Positions 16,956 through 25,802 of a DNA stretch of 64,000 nucleotides are shown here, piece by piece. The notes below the pieces were generated by a model. It worked only from the letters and a program-made list of their open reading frames with translations. It searched no databases and was not told the origin of the DNA. Source of the stretch: an uncultured Lachnospiraceae bacterium (lineage in GTDB: Bacteria; Bacillota; Clostridia; Lachnospirales; Lachnospiraceae); contig CACZBK010000004.1 in assembly GCA_902779395.1 (NCBI GenBank), positions 1-64,000 of the forward strand, read 5' to 3'. Every line of letters starts with the position of its first letter. The first letter of the stretch is position 1. A program made the position numbers and the translations under genes.

Positions 16956-18047
16956 CTATGCAGGATCGGCCTGTATATCTTCATAGATAACGATATTTTT
17001 CCCGTTCTGTTTTCCGTAATACATCCTTTGGTCCGCGATCTTTATGATCCCTTCCGGTTCACTGTAACTGTCATTATATTCTTCCAGACCGATGGTGATC
17101 GTTGCAGGAATACGTTTATTGAAAAAGACTGTCGGATTCGATTCTATACTCTTCCTCAGGTACTCCATCTTTTCCCTGGCAACAGCCATATCATAATCCT
17201 TCATGAGAATGACTATCTCTTCTCCGCCCCATCTGCAGATATCACATCCGTGCATCTCTCTGCGTATAATCGTGGTAATATGTCTGAGTACTTCATCTCC
17301 GGCATCATGACCGTAGGAATCATTTATACGCTTAAAATTATCGATATCACAAAATGACACACAGAAATGTCCGTTTCCCGACCTGATAACATCTTCAACA
17401 ACAGGCAGAAAACCTCTCCTGTTAAGAAGACTGGTAAGGGCATCTTCATGCGCATCTGCCGATAGCTGTTTATTCTTCTGTTCAAGGCTGATCACTTCCA
17501 CTTCGCTTGAATAGATATGGATCATGTTATAAAAGATAGTAGCAAAAGCCATAACAAATGAAGAGAACAGGACCAGTGCAAGCCGAAGTCCCGGCTCAAC
17601 AATATAGACCGGCAGTATTTCACTATACTTTGCATACAGATAAGCAAACTCTGCAAAATCCAAAAACAGAACAATAACAATGAGCCATCTTTTAGAGCCC
17701 TTAAACAAAAAGCAGCCGAAATATATAAGGATCGGGATTATAGAAAAAAGAAAACAATAGGTTCCGCATCGCAAACCTACGTAATAAGTGGAGATGAACG
17801 AATACACCGATACTTCCACAAAAATACTGAAATAAACAGGCATTACATGCCCTATCCTGCAAAGCAGTATGCAGAAAGAATAAACCACAACACTGAGGAT
17901 ATTAAAATGTACCAGAGGGGTCACATGGGCAGCCAGCATAAACAGCAGCAACGTAGCATGAACCATACACATGACAATGACCGTTACAAGGTTACTGTTG
18001 TGGACGAGAAAATGCATCGTCTTCTCTATGATACTTCTATCCTTCAT
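16956..18047 (-). CDS. Membrane diguanylate cyclase (GGDEF)
   Basis: A predicted cyclic-di-GMP synthase with about six membrane segments in the first 200 residues and a C-terminal GGDEF domain (DALTSLLNRRGF to the end). The active-site loop is RWGGEEI, the C-D-I-D-N-F-K metal site is present, and no RxxD inhibitory site is seen in the usual place before the loop. I start at the ATG at 18047, which has GGGGGT just upstream; a GTG six codons earlier is possible. No c-di-GMP phosphodiesterase or receptor is in the window. Confidence 0.88.
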   Translation of the reverse strand: MKDRSIIEKTMHFLVHNSNLVTVIVMCMVHATLLLFMLAAHVTPLVHFNILSVVVYSFCILLCRIGHVMPVYFSIFVEVSVYSFISTYYVGLRCGTYCFLFSIIPILIYFGCFLFKGSKRWLIVIVLFLDFAEFAYLYAKYSEILPVYIVEPGLRLALVLFSSFVMAFATIFYNMIHIYSSEVEVISLEQKNKQLSADAHEDALTSLLNRRGFLPVVEDVIRSGNGHFCVSFCDIDNFKRINDSYGHDAGDEVLRHITTIIRREMHGCDICRWGGEEIVILMKDYDMAVAREKMEYLRKSIESNPTVFFNKRIPATITIGLEEYNDSYSEPEGIIKIADQRMYYGKQNGKNIVIYEDIQADPA

Positions 18048-18113
18048 ATAACCCCCGAATATCACATGAAAAGTATTATCCCTATCCGGTCCTTAAGCCG
18101 GATCATACCGGTC

Positions 18114-19073
18114 TCAATCCATTTCCGTCTCAGTATATGCCACTTCTTTTCCGCATTTGGGACACTTTTCAAATGACGGTTTCTGATCCTCGCTTATCGC
18201 ATCCGTCCAGACATATTCATTGTCACACAGTCTCATAATAACCCTGCTCCCCACGGCAGGATAGGTCTTCGTGTGAGTAATGAGAACATAATAACAGCGT
18301 CCCTGTTCTTCCTGCGTCTCTTCTGCTTTCACAGGTTCCGGATCCGTACTGCTTACAGTTTCGATACCGTTTTCCATAACGCTTCCGCTCTCAGGGACGG
18401 TTTCAGTCTCCGGCGCAGTCTTATCCTCCGGCGTGATCACGGGCTCTGAAACAGCTGCTACATGCTCCTGTACCTGAGCGGCATCGGTAACAGCAGCCGC
18501 CTCCTCTGCTCTTTCTGCCTGCGGCTCATCAGACTTCGGAGCGATAACATCTTCGAGCGTGATAGCCTTAATGCTGCTGATAGACTGTGACTGATCCACC
18601 ACCGGAAGTTCCGCTAATGATACCAGACCATCGTCTTTGATAACTTTGGATGTTGTATATCCTCCCGGTCCTCCGAAACGCGATCTGAAGACCGGTTTTA
18701 CATATCCGGCTGCGGCACTGTCCTGAACAGATGCAGGCTGCGGCTTATCCGCTGCAGCTGCCGGCTGTGAAGATACAGCAGCCACCGACTGTACAGGAAC
18801 AGATGCAGGCTGTGATGCCGCAGCTGCTGCCGGTTGAGCCGGAATTGCTGAGGGCTGTACGGAAGCATTCCCTGTCACAGCTTCAGCAGGCTTTACAGAA
18901 GCTTCTGCTTCAGCCCCTGCAGCTGAACCGGCTCCGCCCGAAGCCTTATTCTTATAAGGATCCTCATAGTTAAACAACGCCGTGTTTACCACATTTGAAT
19001 CCCATTTCCCTTTATTCATCTCATCAGAGATCTTTGTTGCCAGTTTCTTGGCCTTATCGAAGATAGATGCCAT
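18114..19073 (-). CDS. Low-complexity protein with C-terminal zinc-ribbon-like end
   Basis: Not recognised. The 319 residues comprise a short conserved-looking start (MASIFDKAKKLATKISDEMN), a long Ala/Pro/Gln/Val-rich region (about 45-130), an acidic Pro/Glu-rich region (about 190-250) and a folded C-terminus (YYVLITHTKTYPAVGSR, then FEKCPKCGKEVAY) with one CPxCG pair that could bind zinc with an upstream Cys. There is no signal peptide. It has its own promoter at 19122-19150. The layout suggests a flexible linker between two interaction modules. Confidence 0.65.
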   Translation of the reverse strand: MASIFDKAKKLATKISDEMNKGKWDSNVVNTALFNYEDPYKNKASGGAGSAAGAEAEASVKPAEAVTGNASVQPSAIPAQPAAAAASQPASVPVQSVAAVSSQPAAAADKPQPASVQDSAAAGYVKPVFRSRFGGPGGYTTSKVIKDDGLVSLAELPVVDQSQSISSIKAITLEDVIAPKSDEPQAERAEEAAAVTDAAQVQEHVAAVSEPVITPEDKTAPETETVPESGSVMENGIETVSSTDPEPVKAEETQEEQGRCYYVLITHTKTYPAVGSRVIMRLCDNEYVWTDAISEDQKPSFEKCPKCGKEVAYTETEMD

Positions 19074-19121
19074 TTTGATACTCCCCCAACTGTTTATGCC
19101 TGAATGAAAAACCCGGAATTT

Positions 19122-19150
19122 ATTTTACTACTTTTATCGGTTTTTTTCAA
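19122..19150 (-). promoter_or_regulatory. Promoter of the low-complexity protein gene
   Basis: TTGAAA (19145-19150), a 17-bp spacer and TAAAAT (19122-19127) on the minus strand, about 50 nt before the ATG at 19073, which has GGGGGAG upstream. Confidence 0.7.
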
Positions 19151-19168
19151 TTATTCTCCGCTAAGGAA

Positions 19169-19471
19169 TCAATTACTTTTTGCAGAGATCTGCCGCCGGA
19201 TATTATCTGCATTATTATCATCCGTGCCTGCTGATACCCGTTTATGCTTATTTAGCCCGAAGAAGCCTTTAACGGCACCTGTCAGATTCTTTTCAACCGC
19301 TTCTCTGGGGATGTGATCTCCACCGGCATTACCTCCGGTGACCTTAACATTTTCAACGGGCTCCGGTATCGGAACATAGGCTTTTAATGTCGTATTTTCC
19401 GGTTCTCCGGGTCTTAATCCCGGCGGTTGACCGGATGTTTTCATTGTTTTATTCAGGGACGTCTCCGACAT
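19169..19471 (-). CDS. Small hypothetical protein (100 aa)
   Basis: Not recognised. A hydrophilic, proline- and glycine-rich protein (PGLRPGEPENTTLKAYVP) with a short basic amphipathic stretch (NLTGAVKGFFGLNKHKR, about 62-78) and no membrane segment or signal peptide. A GAAAGGAAAG ribosome site lies just before the ATG. It is 23 nt downstream of the GNAT-like gene and so is probably the last gene of the calpain-like unit. Confidence 0.6.
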   Translation of the reverse strand: MSETSLNKTMKTSGQPPGLRPGEPENTTLKAYVPIPEPVENVKVTGGNAGGDHIPREAVEKNLTGAVKGFFGLNKHKRVSAGTDDNNADNIRRQISAKSN

Positions 19472-19494
19472 TTATCTTTCCTTTCTTCAACTTT

Positions 19495-20352
19495 CTATAC
19501 CTCCAGATAGTAATTATGGATCTCCCATTTCTTTATGCTGTGCATGCCTCTTAACACCCGCTCACAAAGAGAACGGCCTTCATCGGTCGCAACGGCAAAC
19601 ATAACCTTGCTGTAGTCGGAATTAAGTATAACATTCCTTCCCAGGACGCTGATCAGGGCCATCGGCGCAAACGTCTCTCCCGGATCCGAATAAATAGCTC
19701 CTATATACAGTTTTTCCGATGACAATTCGGAAGCTAAGATGAATCCCCGGTATTCCGAGTCTTTCATAAATGCATAACTAAAATCCATCCGCCATCTACC
19801 GGGAAGATACTCAGGTGAAAGTCCCTTCGGAAAATGCCCTTTCCATTCTGCCCGTAGATTTATCCGTTCGGATCTGTCAAGATCACTTATCTTTATTACA
19901 GTTCCCGCAAGGCCGGATATAGGCTTTTTAAAGATCGAGTGGCTGTACACGAAGTTAACATCCGCCTCATAGATGATGTTTCCGTCATCCAGCCGTATAC
20001 ATTTATCCTCCAGCCAGGATTCATACAGCGGATCATCGGGATACGCATTCTGCATCACGATCCCCGTATAATCTTTTCCGGCAGCTTCTATGGACAAGCT
20101 TTTTATCAGCGCGTCATATACCTTCGGGGTCCGGCAGTCTTCTGTAAGATACAGATTCCTGACGACAAGCACGCGTCCCGGACCGTTGTCGGGTTCCTGA
20201 GCTTCTTCAATGACCGCAGCTCCTACATATTCATTTGCCCTTTTATCGATCCCATATACGCGTGCCTTCCCATTTTGGATGAACGGTATATCATCGGTCC
20301 TGATAAATCTTAAATAATCAGCCGGCTGCTCAAGCAATCTGATATGGACCAT
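19495..20352 (-). CDS. Two-domain GNAT-like protein, degenerate copy
   Basis: A 285-residue protein that aligns with the GNAT protein at 24748-25569 across its second half (compare MFAVATDEGRSLCERVL with MFVAANRSVDNFINTLF, both near the C-terminus). The first half has a GNAT-like strand-turn-helix (RVLVVRNLYLTEDCRTPKVYDAL) but the acetyl-CoA loop RxxGxG/A is missing, so acetyltransferase activity is doubtful. It is 17 nt downstream of the calpain-like gene and is likely cotranscribed with it. Confidence 0.6.
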   Translation of the reverse strand: MVHIRLLEQPADYLRFIRTDDIPFIQNGKARVYGIDKRANEYVGAAVIEEAQEPDNGPGRVLVVRNLYLTEDCRTPKVYDALIKSLSIEAAGKDYTGIVMQNAYPDDPLYESWLEDKCIRLDDGNIIYEADVNFVYSHSIFKKPISGLAGTVIKISDLDRSERINLRAEWKGHFPKGLSPEYLPGRWRMDFSYAFMKDSEYRGFILASELSSEKLYIGAIYSDPGETFAPMALISVLGRNVILNSDYSKVMFAVATDEGRSLCERVLRGMHSIKKWEIHNYYLEV

Positions 20353-20369
20353 ATAATATCCACTCCCTC

Positions 20370-23300
20370 TTATTTTTCATCTGCTTTCTTCTCTTCATCC
20401 TTCTGCTTCACTTCCTCAGGTTCCGGTTCATCGATCTCCGCCGCGCGTATATCGGTAAAGTAACGCCTGAAATTCTTCAGTGATATCTGCTTATATCTTC
20501 CAGTAAGAGGATCCAGGAGATTGACGCCATCCCCTTTGATATTCACCTTGGTTACATTATATACGTGCTTTTCATTAAGGTTTATATATTCGTCATATTC
20601 GATAGCATCATATAGAGGAATATAGTTATTCTCATAGGGTTCGCATCCGGGAGCCTGCTTTCTTGCAGCCTCCTTTTCTTGTATGCTTATTTTGCTGCAG
20701 GTGGAAGCAAGGACGATCTTTCCTTTATCCAGAAGCGCCTTCATCATACCGATAGCCACATCTCCCTGATCACAGTATTCATCGTAACAATAGGTGTCCT
20801 GGTACAGTTCTCCGCCTCTGGTGGTAAACTGCAGTGCAGTTTTTCCAAGCAGGATGCGAAGTCCCATATCCTCAGAACCGTTGTTGATATCATTTATTCT
20901 GATAGAGCCTTCCTTGCAATAGCCTTTATCAAAATCCTGCCATGGCACATTATGCGCAAAGCCGGTGCTGGTATTTTTTGCCGCATCTTCATTTCCAAAG
21001 CCTCTCATATTTAAAACCACTGCCGCGGCTTTCTCCACCAAAAGCAGCCATAAAGGTCTGGCGTCTTCCTCATAGCCGGTCTTGTCCAGCACTATATCAA
21101 GCGGCTGACCGTCTTCATCATGAAGCCTTACCACAGCTTTGGTCCCGTCATCGCCATATTCCCTTACCAGCGTTTTTCTGATATAATCGCCCTTCCCCAT
21201 CTCGATCATTCCCAGCAGGGGCGCAACAATATAGCAGCTGTTCAGTCTCTGTTTCAGACCATTCGTAAGATCATCATGCGGGAAGAGAGGTCTCTCCTTA
21301 TCAAATGCGTCCATTTTATATCCGTTAACGCTATCGAACATGCTGTCGCTTACATTGATCTCTATGACCTTTCCGGCTCCGTTCTGCTCAAGCCACTTTA
21401 TTCTGCCCTCACATACACTGATATCATATTGCAGTCTTTTTATCTTATTCGTATCCTTTGTTCTCTGAAGGCTTTTTCTGTACTGTTCAAGTCTTTTATT
21501 GATCCTGTTCATCATATCAGCATCGCTCATTACCTTTGCGTTACCGGGATATTTGTCCGTGATCTCTTTAATGCCCTTCTGCCGATTTGCCGGACCATTG
21601 GCAGGATTCGCAGGTGCAGTCTTTCTTGTCTGCTTGGTTTTATTGCCTGATATTTCATATTTACTCATCTCTCCTTCTTCTTCAGCGATCCTCTCTTCAT
21701 CGGCAAACCATTTAGCCTCAAGTTTTTCTGCGATGCTCTCTGAATTATCAGCTTCCCCCAGCCCGGCTTCTTTTCTCACTCTCGCCACATATTCTGCAAA
21801 GCTTCCGTCGGGAACCAGCCGGATATCTCCGGAAAACTGTTTTTTCATTTCGGTAATTACCGGATAAAAGCTTTTAAAGATCTGCATCCTCGCCTTGACT
21901 TCTTTAATCTCGTCTTTTGTGATCACATACTCTATGCCCAGATCCTTATCCATCAGATCGTCATATTCTTTGACAAAGCCTTCGCAGACGTCTGACATCC
22001 GGGCCATATCGAACAGAAGCCCGATATTCTTATTCTCTGCCAGCTCATAGATATTCTGGTGATCAAAAGCCGCTACATCAAATTTAAGAACACACAGCAT
22101 GATCGTTTCGATATCGTGGAGTCGTTTCAGCTGTCTCTTCCCCACATCTTCCTTCTTCTTTACATGACTCCACATAGATTCAGTGTCAAAAGAAAGGATA
22201 TCAAACATTCTCGCTGCATGTTCATTGGTTATGTTCTGCTGTGTCCCGGCCACATAGGTTCCCAGAACCTGCGGATCGGTATCCTTGCTGGAGACCAGCT
22301 GCGGAGCATAACGTCTGCAGAAATTCAGAGCTCCATCCATCACCTCTTTGTTCAGGTTCTTTTTCAGAGCTTCGATCGCCGCCTTATCTTCTGTAACTAC
22401 ATTCTTTGCTTTTCTGTCGCTGCGCTGCTTTTCTTTTTCAGCGTTGCGATACTGTCTCCTTTCCTCCCTGACTCTCTGCGCAGTGTTTTCCGCGTAGTTC
22501 CGGTAATAGTCCTGCCCAAGGCTCAATGCCCCCTTTTCGAGCTTTTTGATGATCTCTTCCTCCGGATTCTCTTTCGGAAGCTTCTTATTTGCACGCACCT
22601 CTTCCAGATAACGCTTCATATCGGCATGAGGCATTCCTTCATAATCAGTCTTTTGAGTCTTCAGCTTTATCAGGTGATCATACATTTTGATCCTTGCGGC
22701 ATACTTATCCCCCTTCTTTAACCTGCCTTTTTCCTGTTCCAGCTCTTTCTGGGACTTATAAAAGAAACGCTCAGGATTGACAATATCGGTATTTTTCACC
22801 ACCAGATGACCCATAGCGATCAGATAGTCCGTAGTCTGTGCCATGACGTTTATCTTTTCCCTGATCTCGGAAAGCTCGTTCTCCGACAAGGAAAACTCCA
22901 TCCCGCCCTCTTTTAACAGCGCGCTGTATTCACTGATATAATCTTTCGCCTGCAATGATGCCCATGCTGCGCCATATACTTCTTCGAAGCGGTCAGCTTT
23001 CATATCCTTCAGATCTGTGAGATCTTCGAGATCCATTTTTGAAATATCAAATTTCATCAAAGACAGAAAGACCTTTTCAATCATCCGGACTTTGACCTGT
23101 TTCTGTTCGGGCGTACAGATCTTAAGCTCCTTCGCAATAGCATTCGCTGTTGCATCTATGTCAGACATCTGCTGCTCTTCTGTCTTATTCTTATCTCCCA
23201 GTATCTGCTCGGCATACAGCGCAGGAACCAGATATTTGTTTTTATATAATCCATCTGACAGATTCTCATAATAAACGCCGTTATTAAACAGATCCTCCTT

Positions 23301-24716
23301 GCGCTTATTAAGGACCTTTTTCAGCTTGGGGATATAGCCCTCATCGACCCGCTCAATATAGATGTTTCTATAGTTTTTACCGGCATCCTTCCACTTCTTA
23401 TCACGCTCTTCCTGTGCTTTTCTATTCTTCTCCTGCTGTTCCTTCAGTTTCTTAGCCTTTTCCTCTTCTTTGCGACGTTTCTCTTCCTCTTCTTTACGAC
23501 GTTGCTCTTCTTCTCTGCGACGTTTTTCTTCCTCTTCTTTACGACGTTGCTCTTCTTCTTTGCGACGTTTCTCTTCCTCTTCTTTACGACGTCTCTCTTC
23601 CTCTTCTTTACGACGTTGCTCTTCTTCTTTGCGACGTTGCTCTTCTTCTTTGCGACGTTTCTCTATTACAGTATTATGGCTTTTGATGCCATCCGCACAG
23701 CGATATTCACCGTCCTCATATCTCTGTCTCTTGAAACTATTGAAATAATCTTTTTCCTCCCGGCTCCTTTTCCTGTCAAATCTGCAGTTTTTCACCCTGT
23801 TATAAAGACGAAGAAAACGCATTACATTATCGTTGCCCGTCTCCCATATGTCTGTCTTTTCTTTATCCGCGCCATTAAACAGATCATTTTCACCTATCTG
23901 CGATCCGTTTCCCAGGGCTTTAAGCATCCCCTCATGAGATGCAGCTTCCTTAGAAGACAGCAGAACATAATAAGGATCAGCGATCAATTCGCGGCGGCTG
24001 TCCATCCATTCTTTTATATCCCTGAGAAATACGGTCTGCGGATATAACTGCTTAATGGTACGATCATCAAGTCCAACATCCTCACCGGCCTCATATCTTT
24101 TTAAAAGTTTTTCGATTACGGGAAGCTGCTCTAAAAGCTGATAATTATATTCCAGATTTTCTGTGAACTCTTTATCATCTTTGAATTTAAACTGTGTATG
24201 TTTGACATTCAGGAAAGTCCGGATGCTCTCTTTCTGCTGCTCTATATCCAATTCATCCGGCTCTTCATCATTCTGCAGCAGATTATCTACCTGCTGCTTC
24301 AGTTCATAGCTTTGGTTGAATTCTTTTGCCGAATTATGCCAGACCTTCTTCTTATCAGCGGCTTTCTTTCGCTTGACCTTCTGGTTCCAGGACAGGGATT
24401 CATATGTCCCGGCAAGCCCCGGATCATTTGACTGCTTATAAGCTGCTTCCTTTGTCCTGCTGAAGGAAAGATGCGCTGCAATGATCATATCCTTCATAGA
24501 CTCTTTCTTCACCGCTGCTTTCTTCTTCGTTTTAACAACAGGGACCTTCTCCAGCTTGTTTTTGACCTTTTTATTTTTCTTTTTCGTGCCAGACGCAGAC
24601 TCCGACATCTGATCACTCATCCGCGCTTCCGACTCAACGGTGAGCATGTCCTGTTTATTTTCCTCGATAAAAATATCTTTATTCTCTTCTTTTGATGATC
24701 TGTAATGTTCTTTCAT
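20370..24716 (-). CDS. Giant coiled-coil protein with calpain-like cysteine protease domain
   Basis: A 1448-residue cytoplasmic-looking protein without signal peptide or membrane helix. Layout: lysine-rich start (40-75); helical region (about 100-330); an uninterrupted Arg/Lys/Glu coiled coil (351-445) of 7-8-residue units such as RRKEEEQ; two related helical modules (about 525-640 and 850-965); a basic linker (about 1020-1050); and a C-terminal domain (about 1140-1425) that resembles papain-fold C2 (calpain) peptidases. There Gln1156 and Cys1161 sit in KQRLNSCYIVA, LWLLLVEKAAA matches the calpain FWxxLLEKAYA helix, and His1384 lies in HVYNVT followed by LLDPLTG with Asp1402 in place of the usual Asn. 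Substrate, activator and role are unknown. It lies between two GNAT-like paralogues with gaps of 17 and 31 nt. Confidence 0.75.
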   Translation of the reverse strand: MKEHYRSSKEENKDIFIEENKQDMLTVESEARMSDQMSESASGTKKKNKKVKNKLEKVPVVKTKKKAAVKKESMKDMIIAAHLSFSRTKEAAYKQSNDPGLAGTYESLSWNQKVKRKKAADKKKVWHNSAKEFNQSYELKQQVDNLLQNDEEPDELDIEQQKESIRTFLNVKHTQFKFKDDKEFTENLEYNYQLLEQLPVIEKLLKRYEAGEDVGLDDRTIKQLYPQTVFLRDIKEWMDSRRELIADPYYVLLSSKEAASHEGMLKALGNGSQIGENDLFNGADKEKTDIWETGNDNVMRFLRLYNRVKNCRFDRKRSREEKDYFNSFKRQRYEDGEYRCADGIKSHNTVIEKRRKEEEQRRKEEEQRRKEEEERRRKEEEEKRRKEEEQRRKEEEEKRRREEEQRRKEEEEKRRKEEEKAKKLKEQQEKNRKAQEERDKKWKDAGKNYRNIYIERVDEGYIPKLKKVLNKRKEDLFNNGVYYENLSDGLYKNKYLVPALYAEQILGDKNKTEEQQMSDIDATANAIAKELKICTPEQKQVKVRMIEKVFLSLMKFDISKMDLEDLTDLKDMKADRFEEVYGAAWASLQAKDYISEYSALLKEGGMEFSLSENELSEIREKINVMAQTTDYLIAMGHLVVKNTDIVNPERFFYKSQKELEQEKGRLKKGDKYAARIKMYDHLIKLKTQKTDYEGMPHADMKRYLEEVRANKKLPKENPEEEIIKKLEKGALSLGQDYYRNYAENTAQRVREERRQYRNAEKEKQRSDRKAKNVVTEDKAAIEALKKNLNKEVMDGALNFCRRYAPQLVSSKDTDPQVLGTYVAGTQQNITNEHAARMFDILSFDTESMWSHVKKKEDVGKRQLKRLHDIETIMLCVLKFDVAAFDHQNIYELAENKNIGLLFDMARMSDVCEGFVKEYDDLMDKDLGIEYVITKDEIKEVKARMQIFKSFYPVITEMKKQFSGDIRLVPDGSFAEYVARVRKEAGLGEADNSESIAEKLEAKWFADEERIAEEEGEMSKYEISGNKTKQTRKTAPANPANGPANRQKGIKEITDKYPGNAKVMSDADMMNRINKRLEQYRKSLQRTKDTNKIKRLQYDISVCEGRIKWLEQNGAGKVIEINVSDSMFDSVNGYKMDAFDKERPLFPHDDLTNGLKQRLNSCYIVAPLLGMIEMGKGDYIRKTLVREYGDDGTKAVVRLHDEDGQPLDIVLDKTGYEEDARPLWLLLVEKAAAVVLNMRGFGNEDAAKNTSTGFAHNVPWQDFDKGYCKEGSIRINDINNGSEDMGLRILLGKTALQFTTRGGELYQDTYCYDEYCDQGDVAIGMMKALLDKGKIVLASTCSKISIQEKEAARKQAPGCEPYENNYIPLYDAIEYDEYINLNEKHVYNVTKVNIKGDGVNLLDPLTGRYKQISLKNFRRYFTDIRAAEIDEPEPEEVKQKDEEKKADEK
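23461..23665 (-). repeat. 21/24-bp tandem repeats encoding the coiled coil
   Basis: The coding strand repeats units of RRKEEEQ (21 bp) and RRKEEEEK/R (24 bp) about twelve times with few base changes. Such arrays expand and contract by slippage, so the coiled-coil length may vary between strains. Confidence 0.8.
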
Positions 24717-24747
24717 ATATGATCTCCCTCTGTTATGGCGTCGTTAG

Positions 24748-25569
24748 TTACTCAAGACTGTATACTGCATATTTCAGCTGTTTCCTGACGATCTTCCCAT
24801 CTCCGAAAAGAGTGTTGATAAAGTTATCCACGCTCCTGTTTGCTGCAACAAACATCAGTACCGTCTGTTGATCCGCATTCTTCAGGCACCCGTCTATCAG
24901 CGCTTTTGTAAGGATAAGCGGATTGTCGGGACTGCCTGTGTTCAAAAGCAGCGTGACCATATAATGATCATTGGTAACCTGCTCCGTAAGTAACACCGCT
25001 TCGATCTTATTATCATCATCTTGTATCACAAAGCTTCTTTCGGGATCACAATTATCCGCAAACTCCGTTGTTCCGGCTTCACGTTCCAGAAATCCCAGAA
25101 GCTCGTTTCGCATTTTATTCTTTAAAGACGCCACAGGATCTGCTTTCCCCTTCATCTTTTGGCGTAATACATGTCTTATATCAGGATATTGTGCTGCCTC
25201 CATTACAGGAACATACCAGACCGGATCACCTTCCGTCACACAGAATCCGAAAGCTGTTAAGAATCCATCCAGATCAGGATGTCCTTCCGGATATGAGATT
25301 GAAAGAGCAAAAGCTTCTTTTTCCAACACCTTCTCCAGACTACTGATCAGCATTGACGCTGCTCCGCATCGTCGGTAGTCCGGATCCACATACAGCCATT
25401 TGATGCTTATGATATCATCATCATCCACCGAAAGGACCATCGCAGCGATGGGCAAGTCTTCTTTTCCAAGCAGCCCAAAGCTTTCCAGATCCATGCTCTT
25501 AAAGCCCGTCGGCAGCAGAGCTTCAAAGGCCTCCCTGTTTTCTTCCGCTATGCGTGTAAACTTAAACAT
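24748..25569 (-). CDS. Two-domain GNAT family acetyltransferase
   Basis: A 273-residue protein with an N-terminal GNAT domain that keeps the acetyl-CoA pyrophosphate loop (LYVDPDYRRCGAASMLI, about 77-93) and the FGFCVTEGDPVWY end, and a second GNAT-like half (about 150-273) without that loop. It is the first gene of the calpain-like unit, 31 nt upstream of the giant gene. Whether it acetylates the calpain-like protein, another protein or a small molecule cannot be told. Confidence 0.7.
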   Translation of the reverse strand: MFKFTRIAEENREAFEALLPTGFKSMDLESFGLLGKEDLPIAAMVLSVDDDDIISIKWLYVDPDYRRCGAASMLISSLEKVLEKEAFALSISYPEGHPDLDGFLTAFGFCVTEGDPVWYVPVMEAAQYPDIRHVLRQKMKGKADPVASLKNKMRNELLGFLEREAGTTEFADNCDPERSFVIQDDDNKIEAVLLTEQVTNDHYMVTLLLNTGSPDNPLILTKALIDGCLKNADQQTVLMFVAANRSVDNFINTLFGDGKIVRKQLKYAVYSLE

Positions 25570-25636
25570 CTCTATACCCCCTTATGGTAGCAGCATTTGG
25601 ATATTTTGCACAAGAAATTAGAAATAAGTTGCATAT

Positions 25637-25665
25637 ACTTTAAAAGAATATCACAAAATACGCAA
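25637..25665 (-). promoter_or_regulatory. Candidate promoter of the calpain-like unit
   Basis: TTGCGT (25660-25665), a 17-bp spacer and TAAAGT (25637-25642) on the minus strand, about 65 nt before the ATG at 25569, which has AAGGGGG upstream. The 233-nt gap otherwise holds only the terminator at 25748-25775. Confidence 0.45.
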
Positions 25666-25747
25666 TCTGTCACCCTCGATATATTGCACTGGATCAATCC
25701 TTTGATTTACAGCTTACTGATGATCGGAATTTAGCAGCAATATAACA

Positions 25748-25775
25748 GGCGCCGCCCTTATATAAAGGCGGCGCC
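25748..25775 (-). terminator. GC-rich hairpin after the LRR gene
   Basis: Perfect 9-bp arms GGCGCCGCC/GGCGGCGCC enclose an AT-rich loop, 28 nt downstream of the LRR gene stop. The following minus-strand sequence TGTTATATT is only weakly T-rich, so termination efficiency is uncertain. Confidence 0.55.
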
Positions 25776-25802
25776 CGGTTCACGTTTAAAAATATCTGCT
25801 TT

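Noticed and set aside
23461..23665. CRISPR-like direct repeats
   Set aside because: The units are contiguous without spacers and encode a coiled coil in frame.
23502..24047. Plus-strand frame rich in Phe/Leu resembling a membrane protein
   Set aside because: It is the antisense of the Lys/Glu-rich coiled-coil repeats, which read as Phe/Leu/Ser on the other strand.
18114..25569. Polymorphic toxin or secretion-system effector island
   Set aside because: No secretion signal, WXG/LXG domain, Rhs/RHS repeats, immunity-like gene or secretion ATPase is present; kept only as an unexplained module.
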